From assembly GCF_019711195.1 (NCBI RefSeq), contig NZ_CP081299.1, forward strand, positions 2,170,001 to 2,234,000: a stretch of 64,000 nucleotides of DNA. Reading direction: 5' to 3'. Positions 55,180 through 64,000 of the stretch are shown here, piece after piece (positions within the stretch are counted from its first letter, which is position 1; each line of letters opens with the position of its first letter). Source of the DNA: Dyadobacter sp. NIV53 (GTDB taxonomy: Bacteria > Bacteroidota > Bacteroidia > Cytophagales > Spirosomataceae). The notes beneath the pieces were generated by a model that was not told where the DNA came from, did not search any database, and was given only the letters and a program-made list of their open reading frames with translations. A program made the position numbers and the translations under genes.

Positions 55180-55382
55180 ACTTGTATAACTGTCATCAAT
55201 TACTGTTTTTAAGCAAGTGGACACATTTAATTCAGGATATTTTTTGATGTTTATAAATGATTATAAAAATAGACCTGATTGCTTCATTGGCTTAAAAAAA
55301 GCAGTGAATCTTGCCCGCTTAGCGGCTACATGTTTACATAGCCAATAATTGGTTTAAACAGCACGAAAAAAACCTATTTCAA

Positions 55383-56627
55383 TCATTTAAACGAAAATAG
55401 CAGCGGAAATATAAATGTTACGATAATAGTCCATACGACGTAAACGGGCAGGTAAAAGGCAATGGATTTCCCAACTGAGGTTATATCCGTTTTTTTGGAA
55501 AGCACCTTGTAAAGCTGCAAAGTTACCAAAAGCAGGTTGATCAGAATTAAAATATTGCTCCCCAGTACTGCGGCCCGGTTGGGTGTAATTCCCCATTCTG
55601 AAATCCTGAACAAAATGGCCGACAGCGCAATGCCATTAATTATTGCTGTGATAAATGATAATAGAAAAAGAACCCAGATTTCGGCCTGACTTTTAGTTGA
55701 CTTAGCTGTTTCAGCCACAGAAAAGAAAATGATGGCCATAACGCCGATCAGCAATGCATTAAAAATCAACAGGAACTCACGGTCGTTATATGGATCCTTT
55801 CCTGAATAAACCATTGCCGTGAGATAAATGACCAGCATCACCAGAACTAGCGGGCTGAATATTCTCGCAATCACCGGTGAAACTCTCCCAACTAATTGCG
55901 GATTGGTCTGAGTAAGATAAGTACCAATAATGGGTGCGGCTGCAAGTCCGAAAATCCCGAAATAATCAAAATAAATTTTTTCTATTTCGAAGCCGATCAG
56001 TTTGAAAAGGTCAATGGTAACGCCCGTCATAATCGCACCTGCTATCAGGATAAGCGTAGTCATAACGATCAGATCACCGTTGTATCTTAAATAGCCAAGC
56101 CTTTTCTCCGCGTCATTTCTCTTCCCGCCAGCAAAAGCAAATCCTAATATTGCCCATAGAAATAAGAGCAAATGAATACATGACAAAACCAGAGTGTCAC
56201 TTTTCTTAACATCGGGAAGGAAATTGATGTAAATTAAACCGAGAAGAGTTGTACCAGCGATACAGGCAATGTTACCCGTTGATAATTTATTCTTCCACGC
56301 AAAGTAGGTCGACAATACCGGGAAAACGATAAAACCGATATTCCTGGGATAAAAAAACTCTTCGTCAATAGAGAAAAGTAACGGCAGCTTAGCGACCAGT
56401 CCAGCCAGAAGGGAAGTTATGATTACAAAAGCCAGGTCTTTTCCAGTGCCCCAGATGATTTCTTCACTTACAAAATTTAACCTTTCATTCCAAAAGCCAA
56501 CAAGCGTGTTGTCTTCCAGTTTGGGATACAGGCTTTTAAATGCGCGTTTAAAAGTTGGTTTGTCAGCCCGGTATAACCTTTCCAGCTGTCCGGGATTGTC
56601 GAGATTTGATAGGATTTGATCTTCCAT
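55383..56627 (-). CDS. DUF4153 polytopic membrane protein
   Basis: I place the start at 56627 (414 residues): MEDQILSNLDNPGQLERLYR begins a natural soluble segment, whereas the open frame upstream to 56708 has a Cys-rich non-coding look. After about 70 soluble residues come about 11-12 membrane helices (VIITSLLAGLVAKLPLLFSI, LATVVL-like segments), matching DUF4153. Role unknown; homologues are often encoded next to PadR-type regulators. A perfect palindrome lies just upstream. Confidence 0.85.
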   Translation of the reverse strand: MEDQILSNLDNPGQLERLYRADKPTFKRAFKSLYPKLEDNTLVGFWNERLNFVSEEIIWGTGKDLAFVIITSLLAGLVAKLPLLFSIDEEFFYPRNIGFIVFPVLSTYFAWKNKLSTGNIACIAGTTLLGLIYINFLPDVKKSDTLVLSCIHLLLFLWAILGFAFAGGKRNDAEKRLGYLRYNGDLIVMTTLILIAGAIMTGVTIDLFKLIGFEIEKIYFDYFGIFGLAAAPIIGTYLTQTNPQLVGRVSPVIARIFSPLVLVMLVIYLTAMVYSGKDPYNDREFLLIFNALLIGVMAIIFFSVAETAKSTKSQAEIWVLFLLSFITAIINGIALSAILFRISEWGITPNRAAVLGSNILILINLLLVTLQLYKVLSKKTDITSVGKSIAFYLPVYVVWTIIVTFIFPLLFSFK

Positions 56628-56663
56628 ACAACAGTGAATTGAATTCAGTCGATTAATAAAAAG

Positions 56664-56682
56664 TACTTTGCAATGCAAAGTA
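56664..56682. promoter_or_regulatory. Palindromic operator candidate TACTTTGC-AAT-GCAAAGTA
   Basis: Perfect 8-base arms (56664-56671 and 56675-56682) around AAT, 37 bases upstream of the DUF4153 start. The arms overlap a TACTTTG promoter-like box on the minus strand, so binding would block transcription. PadR-type regulators often use such sites, but no padR gene is in this window. Confidence 0.5.
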
Positions 56683-56892
56683 AATAAATAATAAAGACAT
56701 TCTCCCAAGCGGTAGAGGTTTTTTTATTGGAAATTTTTTAAACCAGTCAAAGCCGCAATAGCTAAACTTTTTTAACCAGAAAATTCTGTATTAAAGTTAA
56801 ATAGGAAAGACCAGGTGCCAGCGATGGAATAACAGTCAGAACAGGTAGAATAGGATCCGTTTCTTCGGGACAAAAAATATAGTACTATAACA

Positions 56893-57228
56893 TTACTTCT
56901 GTTCAAATTCTGATTTTACTTTCTGATGCAATGTAATAATGCGCTCTGCAATACTTACACATTGCTGCTCTGGCATCTGGTCAAGTGTATTATGGACTGC
57001 ATTACATAGGATTTTGCCTTCAAAGTCATAACCAGGCCCTTTTTGTTTTACGTACAACACTATTTCTTCCCATTCCGGAATCAGGGCTTCCGAAAAATAT
57101 TTAGAGGTAATAATATTAAAATACCCTGCAAGTGATTTTAAACGCTGCTTTGCCATCGCTGCATCCGTGCTAAGGCCATTAGCCAGCTTCGAAAGTTCAG
57201 TATAGACGAAAATGTTGGATTTTTTCAT
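56893..57228 (-). CDS. Hypothetical helical protein, 111 residues
   Basis: I start at 57228 (MKKSNIFVYTEL); the frame is open 36 bases further upstream. The protein is soluble and mostly helical, with segments such as MAKQRLKSLAGYFNIITSKY and CVSIAERIITLHQKVKSEFE. No signal peptide, no motif I recognise. It stands alone between the DUF4153 gene and a long AT-rich stretch. Confidence 0.55.
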   Translation of the reverse strand: MKKSNIFVYTELSKLANGLSTDAAMAKQRLKSLAGYFNIITSKYFSEALIPEWEEIVLYVKQKGPGYDFEGKILCNAVHNTLDQMPEQQCVSIAERIITLHQKVKSEFEQK

Positions 57229-57684
57229 GGTAGAGGATATAAAATATAAGCTATACGTAAACATACATTATTTCTACAAAATATGTAACCATATACGTAT
57301 TAAATTTAGGCTTAGTTATGTGGATTTTCTTAATCATTCCATCTTCTAATTCGATACATACAATATACTGACTACATATTTTTTTTCTAGTAGGACGATC
57401 AGATAGAATCCATTCCAATCTACACTTAACCGTCATACAGGCCATTTAATGGACATTAAGCCCTATCCTTCTTTAAATCAGCACGTTCATAAAACAAATG
57501 CAAAAAAATAATTTGAATAAAGGTTCAATAATAATTTTTATTGTAAAATTAGTTTATATATATTACGTATAAATTCTATAATTAATAAAAATTATTTTAC
57601 ATTATTAAGCAATTGGCCTATCCTTCCCAATATCATTTCATGCATGATTGACTATTGATTTTCTATGTTAACGATCCTTTGGAT
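57229..57684. other. AT-rich intergenic region
   Basis: About 456 bases; 57480-57620 is almost entirely A/T. A 64-codon open frame on the minus strand (57251-57445) is present, but I could not support it as a gene. The region is probably the promoter area of the T9SS protein gene at 57685; no clear TAnnTTTG box was located. Confidence 0.4.
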
Positions 57685-59571
57685 ATGAAAAAACTGTTGC
57701 CTTATTGCCTGTTGCGTGCCGCGTGCCGCAGCTTTTTGCTTTTAATAATGCTGCTCTCAGGTAATTTACCACAGCTTTTTGCCCAGTCAGGCTTACTACC
57801 TTTTAGAGATGATTTTAACAGGAGTACGCTTGGGGCAAACTGGAAAACAGATTTTGGCTGGTCCATTCAAAGCGGATCAGCTTACAGCCCGTATGATGCC
57901 GGGAACTTAATCACTGACTTAAACTATGCTGCTGATTCTTACATTATAGAAACATCCGCCATGGGCTTCACTGGGAGTTACTGGCGCGAATTCAGGATTA
58001 CTTTCGGCCAGGATGATGTTGACGATCAAAAAACCTATGTCCTGAATTACGGGCCCGGTACAGACGGGTTACTATCGCTGGGGCGGGCAACGGATAATAT
58101 TTTTTACCCGGATCCGCTTGACCAAACAAGCATTTATCCTGCATTAGCTCAGGCACAGTGGTATAAATTTAAAATAGCACGTTACAAAAGTGGCCTGATC
58201 CAAGTGTATCTTGATCAGGGGTCAGGATATGGCACCCTCCCTGTTTTGGAGGCAATCGACTCTGCTTACCAGCAACTTGGACATTTTGGCTGGACCATAT
58301 CCACGCAGACCGCCGGCGAAGATTTTTATGTAGACTGGATTGAAGCCAGAAAACCCGAAATCGAAAAACCGGCTGTTCTGGAGAAACCCGTAGAAGACGA
58401 TCTGATTACTCAGGTTTCCGCAGCTAGTGGTAAAGTTTATAAGGTTGCCAAACTTGTAAATGGTACTAAAATGTATACAGATCGCAATTATAAGATCACC
58501 TCAATACCAGCTTATCTGCAAGGCGCATCATTTATTCAAACAGCAAATGATGACAAGGGTGAAACGAACTCTTTGTGGCTCACCACATTCATGAAAAAAC
58601 CTGTAGTAGTGTATATTGCCTATGACGTGCGGGCTAAAATCCTACCGGACTGGCTCAACGAATGGCATAAAACGGGTGACATTATTCGCACTACCGATCC
58701 GGGACCTGGCAATATGGAAGTATATAGTAAAACGTTAGAATACTGGCAGCAATATCCAAGACCGTTTATACTGGGGGCAAACCTGGCGAGTCCGGCAAAG
58801 GGATCCAATATGAATTATCTGGTAATTGCAGTACCAGTGCCTGCAAGCAAGAATTTAGAAGCAGAAGATGCAAAGGTTTTCGGCGCAAAAGTAGCCAATG
58901 ACCATGTTGGATACAGCGGAAGGGGTTTTGTAGATTTTGTGAATCAAAAGCAGGATTATATTGAATGGACTACACAGACTGAGGTTCCGGGTACTTATAA
59001 CTTCGGGTTTCAGTTTGCAAACGGGGACAAAATCAGCCGGTCATTACGGCTGACCATTGATGATATACTGATAGGAACATCTAATTTTATACCATTATCT
59101 GCAAATTGGAACAACTGGGCGTTTTATTCAGGTGAAAAAGCATATTTAAAACCCGGAACACATAAAATCCGGATAACCGCTAACGGAAGCAGCGGCCCAA
59201 ACATTGATTATCTGATCGTTAATTTCAACTCTGATTATCCGGAGCAAACGCTTCCCGGTAGCTATGCACGCACGACGGCACCTGATTTTGAAATTGTAAA
59301 CCCGCTTATTGAATCACGACCTATGGCATATCCAAATCCATTTGTAAGCAGCACAACTATAACCTATGTCCTGCCTGAAACAGCAGCGGTGAATTTAACC
59401 GTTTATACGATTCAGGGCCAGAAGCAAGCCGTATTAGTTGATCAGGTGCAGGCCGCGGGGAAATACGAGGTGAAGTTTAATGCTGGCGACCAGATAACCG
59501 GATCAGGATCATACCTTTATCATTTAAAACAAGGAAATACGGTTAGCGTTGGAAAACTTATTAAACAATAG
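57685..59571 (+). CDS. T9SS-secreted carbohydrate-binding protein
   Basis: The start at 57685 (628 residues) opens a signal peptide (MKKLLPYCLLRAACRSFLLL, then LSGNLPQLFAQ). Then: a LamG/DUF1080-like beta-sandwich (about 35-225, FRDDFNRSTLGANWKTDFGW), a middle beta domain (about 240-400, VVVYIAYDVRAKILPDWLNE) of the kind found in pectate-lyase-associated proteins, a CBM6/CBM35-like module (about 402-525, NLEAEDAKVFGAKVAN, ending GSSGPNIDYLIVNF) and a type A T9SS sorting domain (about 545-628, MAYPNPFVSSTTITY). No catalytic centre is evident, so glycan binding is the safest role. It is convergent with the giant surface-protein gene at 59682. Confidence 0.87.
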   Translation: MKKLLPYCLLRAACRSFLLLIMLLSGNLPQLFAQSGLLPFRDDFNRSTLGANWKTDFGWSIQSGSAYSPYDAGNLITDLNYAADSYIIETSAMGFTGSYWREFRITFGQDDVDDQKTYVLNYGPGTDGLLSLGRATDNIFYPDPLDQTSIYPALAQAQWYKFKIARYKSGLIQVYLDQGSGYGTLPVLEAIDSAYQQLGHFGWTISTQTAGEDFYVDWIEARKPEIEKPAVLEKPVEDDLITQVSAASGKVYKVAKLVNGTKMYTDRNYKITSIPAYLQGASFIQTANDDKGETNSLWLTTFMKKPVVVYIAYDVRAKILPDWLNEWHKTGDIIRTTDPGPGNMEVYSKTLEYWQQYPRPFILGANLASPAKGSNMNYLVIAVPVPASKNLEAEDAKVFGAKVANDHVGYSGRGFVDFVNQKQDYIEWTTQTEVPGTYNFGFQFANGDKISRSLRLTIDDILIGTSNFIPLSANWNNWAFYSGEKAYLKPGTHKIRITANGSSGPNIDYLIVNFNSDYPEQTLPGSYARTTAPDFEIVNPLIESRPMAYPNPFVSSTTITYVLPETAAVNLTVYTIQGQKQAVLVDQVQAAGKYEVKFNAGDQITGSGSYLYHLKQGNTVSVGKLIKQ

Positions 59572-59607
59572 TTTTGAGATAAAATATTTAACAGCTTTGA
59601 AACATAG

Positions 59608-59654
59608 AGAGCTACTTCGTTTGTTCATGATTTGTGAACAGATGAAGCAGCTCT
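59608..59654. terminator. Shared bidirectional terminator
   Basis: AGAGCTACTTCGTTTGTTCA (59608-59627) pairs with the segment at 59635-59654; 17 of 20 positions match and the other three allow G-U pairs in RNA of one strand. It lies midway between the two convergent T9SS genes with a T-rich end on the plus side. Confidence 0.75.
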
Positions 59655-59681
59655 TTTGATCAAAAATTCAATACGTTTTTA

Positions 59682-62600
59682 TTACTTCGTTACTAAAAGC
59701 TTCACCACTTCTATGAAAACGTCTGACTGGATTTTTAGTACATAAATCCCTTCGGCCAAACGCAGGGAAGAAATATCTATCTCCGCTTTTACGCCTGATT
59801 TTTGTGCTTCTGGCTGTTGGATGGGATACGTCGTGCCTGACAGAGCTGTTAGCTGTAAACTGACTTTTCCCGAATGGCGGTCCGATACTTCAACCGTAAA
59901 TAGTTTGCTGGCTGGGTTAGGATAGATTTTGGAGGTGACGATCTCTTCTGTTTCTTTTCCAAAAACCTCCTGGCTGATCCTGGCAACAGGCTTTATTACC
60001 GGTGAATATTCGACAATCAGCTGCGGTTGACTGGCCGTATTTTCCCGGCTGTTAAGGGTCACCTGACTGTTCTGGTTTGTTGGGTTTGTCAGGAAAATAC
60101 TGGCTGTTTTGTCACCTGATGCTTGTGCTTTGATAAAAGTGGTGACATTGATCTCATAATATTTTGCATTATTGTCAACCAAAACAGAACCCAGAATGGC
60201 ACCCGAGCTGGCCGGGGCAGTATCCCAGTTGATTCCGGTTTCACTCCACACGTCATTATTAACTCCATAAGCAGCTACATTGACACTGCTGTTATTCTGT
60301 GAATTAAGCCCATAAAATCTCAGTTTGGCCGTACTTACCTGGCCTATGTCAGTCAATGGAAATTTGAAGTAAACATTACGCTGATAGCTTGGAAGGCCTC
60401 CTGATTTAATTTCAAGATTGGCAGCGGAACCAAAATTGGTGGACGAGTAAGGCGTATTGCGGACAGTTGCATCGGCTATCGGACTAAGTATTGACTGCTG
60501 GACAGACACAACCTCAATGGCAGATATGAGAGGGCTGCCAGAAGCACCTGCCGAAAAATCAATGTTAAGCACTCCGTCCGTTACAGTTACGGTAAACGCT
60601 TCCTGTCTGGCACGCATGGCACCGCCCGCTGCTGCAAAAATATCATAATTGTTTAGCTTTCTGCTGCCTTCAATATTCACGTTAAAACGGCGTTTATTGG
60701 TTCCCGGTGAGCCGCCCTTGCCTGGTACGCCCCAGAAAAGCTCAGCAAAATGCAGTACAACGCTCACGGTTCCACTAGTTACAGGAATGCTGTAACTGAA
60801 AGAAGCACCGACACGCGCGTTGCGATAGAGTTCATCATCTGTGGTATTCAGGATGTCACCAGAGGTAATTGAAGAAATCTTTGAAGTGCCGCTGAAATAC
60901 TGGTCAGCTGTAAATTGCCGGTTCGAAGAAGCCATAAATGAACTTCCACCGGAATTAATGCGGAAACTGGTTTCTGGCTCAGGATCTACTCCGATATTCT
61001 GAAAGAAATAAACGGAACCTGCATCAACCAGCTTATTTTGTTCCTGTGCATCATCATCATCATAAGGTGCCCCTACCAGGATATTTCTTCCGCTGACAGA
61101 TACTGAAAAGCCAAAGCGGTCATCGGAACCCGGAACCGCAGCAGTCAGTTTTTGCTGCTGTCCCCAATTATCCGCACCACCCTGGTTTTTCCCAAAAACA
61201 TAAGCTGAACCCTGAGCTGTATTAGCTCCTACAACAGCATTGTCCCCGTTAAGAGAAGCTGAATAACCAAAAGAATCCGGTGAACTTCCTGCCGGGGCAG
61301 ACAGCTTTTTGACCATACCCCAATTAGCTATCCCACCCACGTCTTTTTTATAAATGGTGGCAAAGCCGTTTCCTCCAACCGATGTGATCAGTGCATAATC
61401 GCCGCTCATTGATACCGACAATCCAAAACGTCCATTCTTTACCCGTACATCACTGGTTATTTTTTTGATCTGCCCCCAGTTGTTTTCTCCCCCGGTATTT
61501 CTTCCATAAAGATAAGCACTTCCGGAATTGATCAGGTAATTTTTCTCCGAAGCATCCTCGTCCTCATCCGGAGACCCAACCAGCAGATAATCACCGCTGA
61601 TAGCAACACTGGCACCAAAATGATCCGCTCCGGTAAGTATTGATGCAGTAACATTTTTTACCAAATTCCAGGTGCCCGGACTACTGAAATCCCTCTGATA
61701 GATGTAAACGGATTGCATACCTAATGCACCAACCGCGATAAATTCGTTGTTAACAAAAACAGAATAGCCTACCTGTAAACCCCAATACTGATTTTCAGGT
61801 GTAATCGGAATTGGAAGTTTAGAAACCAGACCCCAGTTGTTGGGTCCACCCTGGTTCTTTGAATAAACATAAACAGCGCCTCTACTTACTGACAGACCTT
61901 CATAAGGAGTACCTACCACAACGAGCGTATCATGAATGGCTACCGAATACCCATATTTATTATCTTTTCTGCGGTAATCGGATATCAGCTTTTTAACCTG
62001 CTGCCAGTCGCCATTGTCATTGTAAAGAACATAAGCTGCCCCAGCAGACCGTACGTAACTTTTTCCGGTTTCATCCACATCATCATTAAATGCACCGACC
62101 ACGGCATAGTTACCGCTCACCGCAACTGCCGAACCAAACCGGTCATCTGGCATCGGTCTCATGATGCGCAAACGCTGATCTGTTTCTCCCAGATTTTCAG
62201 AGAAAACGTAAACAGCACCCGTCGATTCTATTTCGTCATACACAAAAAAATCATATGGAGCTCCGCCGACAGAACGTCCGCCGTGCAACGCAACGTTAGA
62301 CCCAAAACCATCACCATAACCATATGGTTCAGTATTTATAGCTGTATTATTCCATTTTTCAGATCCATTCGGTTCTTGTTTAAAGACAAAATTTGCACCT
62401 GTGGTTGGATCCTCACTGCGATTCGGAGCACTTACTCCAATTTCATTGCCATCAATGGCTACTGAGACACCAAATTGCTCACCGCTTATAAGATAAGGAT
62501 CATAAATCTTCTGTACACGGGACCAATTCCCTAAGCCAATGTGGTCATTTTTGTAAATGAGTACTGAGCCGGCATAAGTCAGGTCATTTCTTATTTCACT

Positions 62601-63431
62601 TAGATTATCGCTTGAGAATCCAATCACAGCGTAGTCGTCTGTTATGGCAACCGGGAACTGGTAATAATGAAATGTCTCAGAATCCTCAGGTATCGTGATT
62701 TGCTGTAAATTCCCCCATTGATCCGTTCCATTTTTGTCACGTTGAAACAAAGTTGCAGGAACTGCTTCAGAAGAAATCATTAAATAAGAGCTACTGATGG
62801 AGACATAGGTACCAAAACGGTCGTTTTCAATTCTGGAAGCAGCAACAACCTTCCGAATCTGTCCCCAGCTATCACTGCCTCCCAGATTCTTTTTAAAGAT
62901 AAATGCTGATCCGGAATTACTAAGAGCATTTTGTCCGGCAGCATCGGTATTATTCTGTGGTGCTCCTATTACTGCATACTCACCTTTGATAGAAACTGAA
63001 CTGCCGGAAGCTAAGGGAACAGAAAGCATTTTCACAAGCCCCCAATTATCGGTACCGCCTACGTCTTTTTTGTAGATGGATGCACCTGCCGCAGTACCGA
63101 TCATTAGGTAGTCTGCATCCATTGCCAGATCCAATCCAAAACTACCAGGATTAGCAGCTGTAATTTCTTTGATCTGTACCCATTTCCCAGCAACATTTTT
63201 AGAAACATACACTATTCCGTTACGCCCTCTGGCTGCAATATAATCACCGTATATAGCAACTGCGGTACCATAACCGGTATTTTTTACCTGTGTTTCATCA
63301 GTAAGCAGGTTTCGGTCACTCGCAACAGTTTTTGCGGTTTGCTGCCAGTCCTGGGCAAAAGAAGCATGCAAATAAAAGAGAAAAACAACAGCCAGAATAG
63401 CTGTTCTGAGGGCAAATAAATTTGTCTTCAT
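59682..63431 (-). CDS. Giant T9SS surface protein C: FG-GAP repeat head, malectin, DNRLRE, sorting domain
   Basis: This encodes 1249 residues. A signal peptide (1-26) is followed by about 14 FG-GAP/integrin-alpha-like repeats (for example DRFGSAVAVSGNYAVVGAFN and HFGASVAISGDYLLVGSPDE), several with Asp-rich calcium-binding loops (DEDEDASEKN, DDDDAQEQNK), to about 815. Then come a malectin-like domain (about 820-975, FRINSGGSSFMASS), a DNRLRE/CBM96-like domain (about 980-1145, SPIADATVRNTPYSS) and a type A sorting domain (about 1167-1249, SKIYPNPASKLFTV). The last ~430 residues follow the same order as, and resemble, proteins A and B, but the head is a different repeat family. A calcium-dependent adhesive role is plausible. 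Confidence 0.9.
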   Translation of the reverse strand: MKTNLFALRTAILAVVFLFYLHASFAQDWQQTAKTVASDRNLLTDETQVKNTGYGTAVAIYGDYIAARGRNGIVYVSKNVAGKWVQIKEITAANPGSFGLDLAMDADYLMIGTAAGASIYKKDVGGTDNWGLVKMLSVPLASGSSVSIKGEYAVIGAPQNNTDAAGQNALSNSGSAFIFKKNLGGSDSWGQIRKVVAASRIENDRFGTYVSISSSYLMISSEAVPATLFQRDKNGTDQWGNLQQITIPEDSETFHYYQFPVAITDDYAVIGFSSDNLSEIRNDLTYAGSVLIYKNDHIGLGNWSRVQKIYDPYLISGEQFGVSVAIDGNEIGVSAPNRSEDPTTGANFVFKQEPNGSEKWNNTAINTEPYGYGDGFGSNVALHGGRSVGGAPYDFFVYDEIESTGAVYVFSENLGETDQRLRIMRPMPDDRFGSAVAVSGNYAVVGAFNDDVDETGKSYVRSAGAAYVLYNDNGDWQQVKKLISDYRRKDNKYGYSVAIHDTLVVVGTPYEGLSVSRGAVYVYSKNQGGPNNWGLVSKLPIPITPENQYWGLQVGYSVFVNNEFIAVGALGMQSVYIYQRDFSSPGTWNLVKNVTASILTGADHFGASVAISGDYLLVGSPDEDEDASEKNYLINSGSAYLYGRNTGGENNWGQIKKITSDVRVKNGRFGLSVSMSGDYALITSVGGNGFATIYKKDVGGIANWGMVKKLSAPAGSSPDSFGYSASLNGDNAVVGANTAQGSAYVFGKNQGGADNWGQQQKLTAAVPGSDDRFGFSVSVSGRNILVGAPYDDDDAQEQNKLVDAGSVYFFQNIGVDPEPETSFRINSGGSSFMASSNRQFTADQYFSGTSKISSITSGDILNTTDDELYRNARVGASFSYSIPVTSGTVSVVLHFAELFWGVPGKGGSPGTNKRRFNVNIEGSRKLNNYDIFAAAGGAMRARQEAFTVTVTDGVLNIDFSAGASGSPLISAIEVVSVQQSILSPIADATVRNTPYSSTNFGSAANLEIKSGGLPSYQRNVYFKFPLTDIGQVSTAKLRFYGLNSQNNSSVNVAAYGVNNDVWSETGINWDTAPASSGAILGSVLVDNNAKYYEINVTTFIKAQASGDKTASIFLTNPTNQNSQVTLNSRENTASQPQLIVEYSPVIKPVARISQEVFGKETEEIVTSKIYPNPASKLFTVEVSDRHSGKVSLQLTALSGTTYPIQQPEAQKSGVKAEIDISSLRLAEGIYVLKIQSDVFIEVVKLLVTK

Positions 63432-63554
63432 ACGTTGGGTTGAGTAGTTAATCCATCAAAGTGAATAAATCAGTATTATACCCTGATTTATTACATTATG
63501 TATCCAAATATTACTAACGTAAGCCCCAACCATTCGATTTTTTATTTTAGAACC

Positions 63555-63848
63555 TTACGATTTGCTAGGATTTTGGGCTATAGCCCGGTCTTTTTCCTGA
63601 TTCCGGTCTCTTGCAGCTTCGTTTTTGGCTTCGTCGATTTCCTCACAATAGGTTACTACGTACATCAGTGGAACGGTTGTTCTGTCCGCCGCATTGGAAA
63701 GTTGTAATATCGCTCTGTCGGCTGAAGATTTATCGAAACCTATAAAATTACCGCGGATCTTTTCTCCAGGTATTTTCTGGAATTCGATAACCCTGTTGAG
63801 ATATTTTTCTGCCCTTTTTTGCAGACCGGTAAGTTGTAGTTCAGCCAT
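63555..63848 (-). CDS. Hypothetical charged protein, 97 residues
   Basis: Soluble and highly charged. The first half (MAELQLTGLQKRAEKYLNRV) is helical, the middle has strands (GNFIGFDKSSADRAILQLSN), and the last 25 residues are a low-complexity tail rich in Glu, Lys, Asn and Arg. No family recognised. The upstream 152 bases to the window end contain no gene that I can see. Confidence 0.5.
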   Translation of the reverse strand: MAELQLTGLQKRAEKYLNRVIEFQKIPGEKIRGNFIGFDKSSADRAILQLSNAADRTTVPLMYVVTYCEEIDEAKNEAARDRNQEKDRAIAQNPSKS

Positions 63849-64000
63849 AGTTTCGTGTATTTAACTTAGAGATAATTGTCAATTTACTGAATAAATTCAT
63901 TTTTATTCGATTCGCACAAGCGCACAAACTACCATTATAGAAGTTTCTTGTATTAATTATAAAATTTATTCTAAATTGCTTCTTCGAAAAAATTGTTTTT

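Noticed and set aside
57251..57445. 64-codon open frame on the minus strand upstream of the 111-residue hypothetical
   Set aside because: Very AT-rich, no recognisable domain and a composition like the surrounding non-coding DNA; the LEDGMIKKIHI segment alone is not enough.

Overview
The window looks like chromosome from a Bacteroidota bacterium of the Cytophagales, probably close to Dyadobacter/Spirosoma. This is inferred from gene content, not from a search. The signs are type IX secretion (T9SS) C-terminal sorting domains, a hybrid two-component system with an AraC output, CarboxypepD_reg/TonB-dependent receptors, LytS/LytTR regulation, weak Shine-Dalgarno signals and several boxes resembling the Bacteroidota -7 element TAnnTTTG. 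I saw no tRNA, rRNA, CRISPR array, prophage or intact insertion sequence.

Layout. 1-9.2 kb: the 3' end of a cytochrome c/carbohydrate-binding oxidoreductase, a small secreted protein, an SDR and a GH79-like glycosidase on the + strand, then a frameshifted S41 peptidase and a DUF1593 hydrolase on the - strand, then an SDR/AraC pair. 9.3-16 kb: methionine aminopeptidase, a six-PAS cytoplasmic histidine kinase with a receiver-only partner, a small unknown protein and a MYG1-family phosphoesterase. 16-23 kb: an orphan hybrid sensor/AraC protein, a 53-codon membrane protein whose stop overlaps the start of the first of two paralogous membrane proteins, and a Rid-family protein. 23-32 kb: two tandem giant T9SS surface proteins sharing a 1.3-kb nearly identical 3' cassette, with a small conserved protein between them, followed by a nest of palindromic repeats. 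32-43 kb: a siderophore-type TonB receptor, a frameshifted epimerase, a secreted esterase, a Crp/Fnr remnant, a GntR regulator, an amidohydrolase, an FAD monooxygenase and a DoxX/AraC/outer-membrane group. 43-49 kb: a TolC-adaptor-RND efflux operon diverging from a small barrel protein. 50-56.6 kb: an NTF2-like protein, a LytS kinase with a frameshifted LytTR regulator, a TonB-receptor-like barrel and a DUF4153 membrane protein. 57-64 kb: a T9SS carbohydrate-binding protein and a third giant T9SS protein that carries the same malectin-DNRLRE-sorting cassette under a different repeat head.

How it fits together. Much of the window concerns the cell surface: sugar-binding T9SS proteins, outer-membrane receptors, an efflux pump and their sensors. 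The most notable structure is the modular surface-protein family (two head types on one conserved stalk) and the nested palindrome region after the second copy, which contains a 138-bp mobile-like element also present at 10.1 kb. Three otherwise good genes are each broken by a single-base indel in a short homopolymer, which may be real decay or sequence error.
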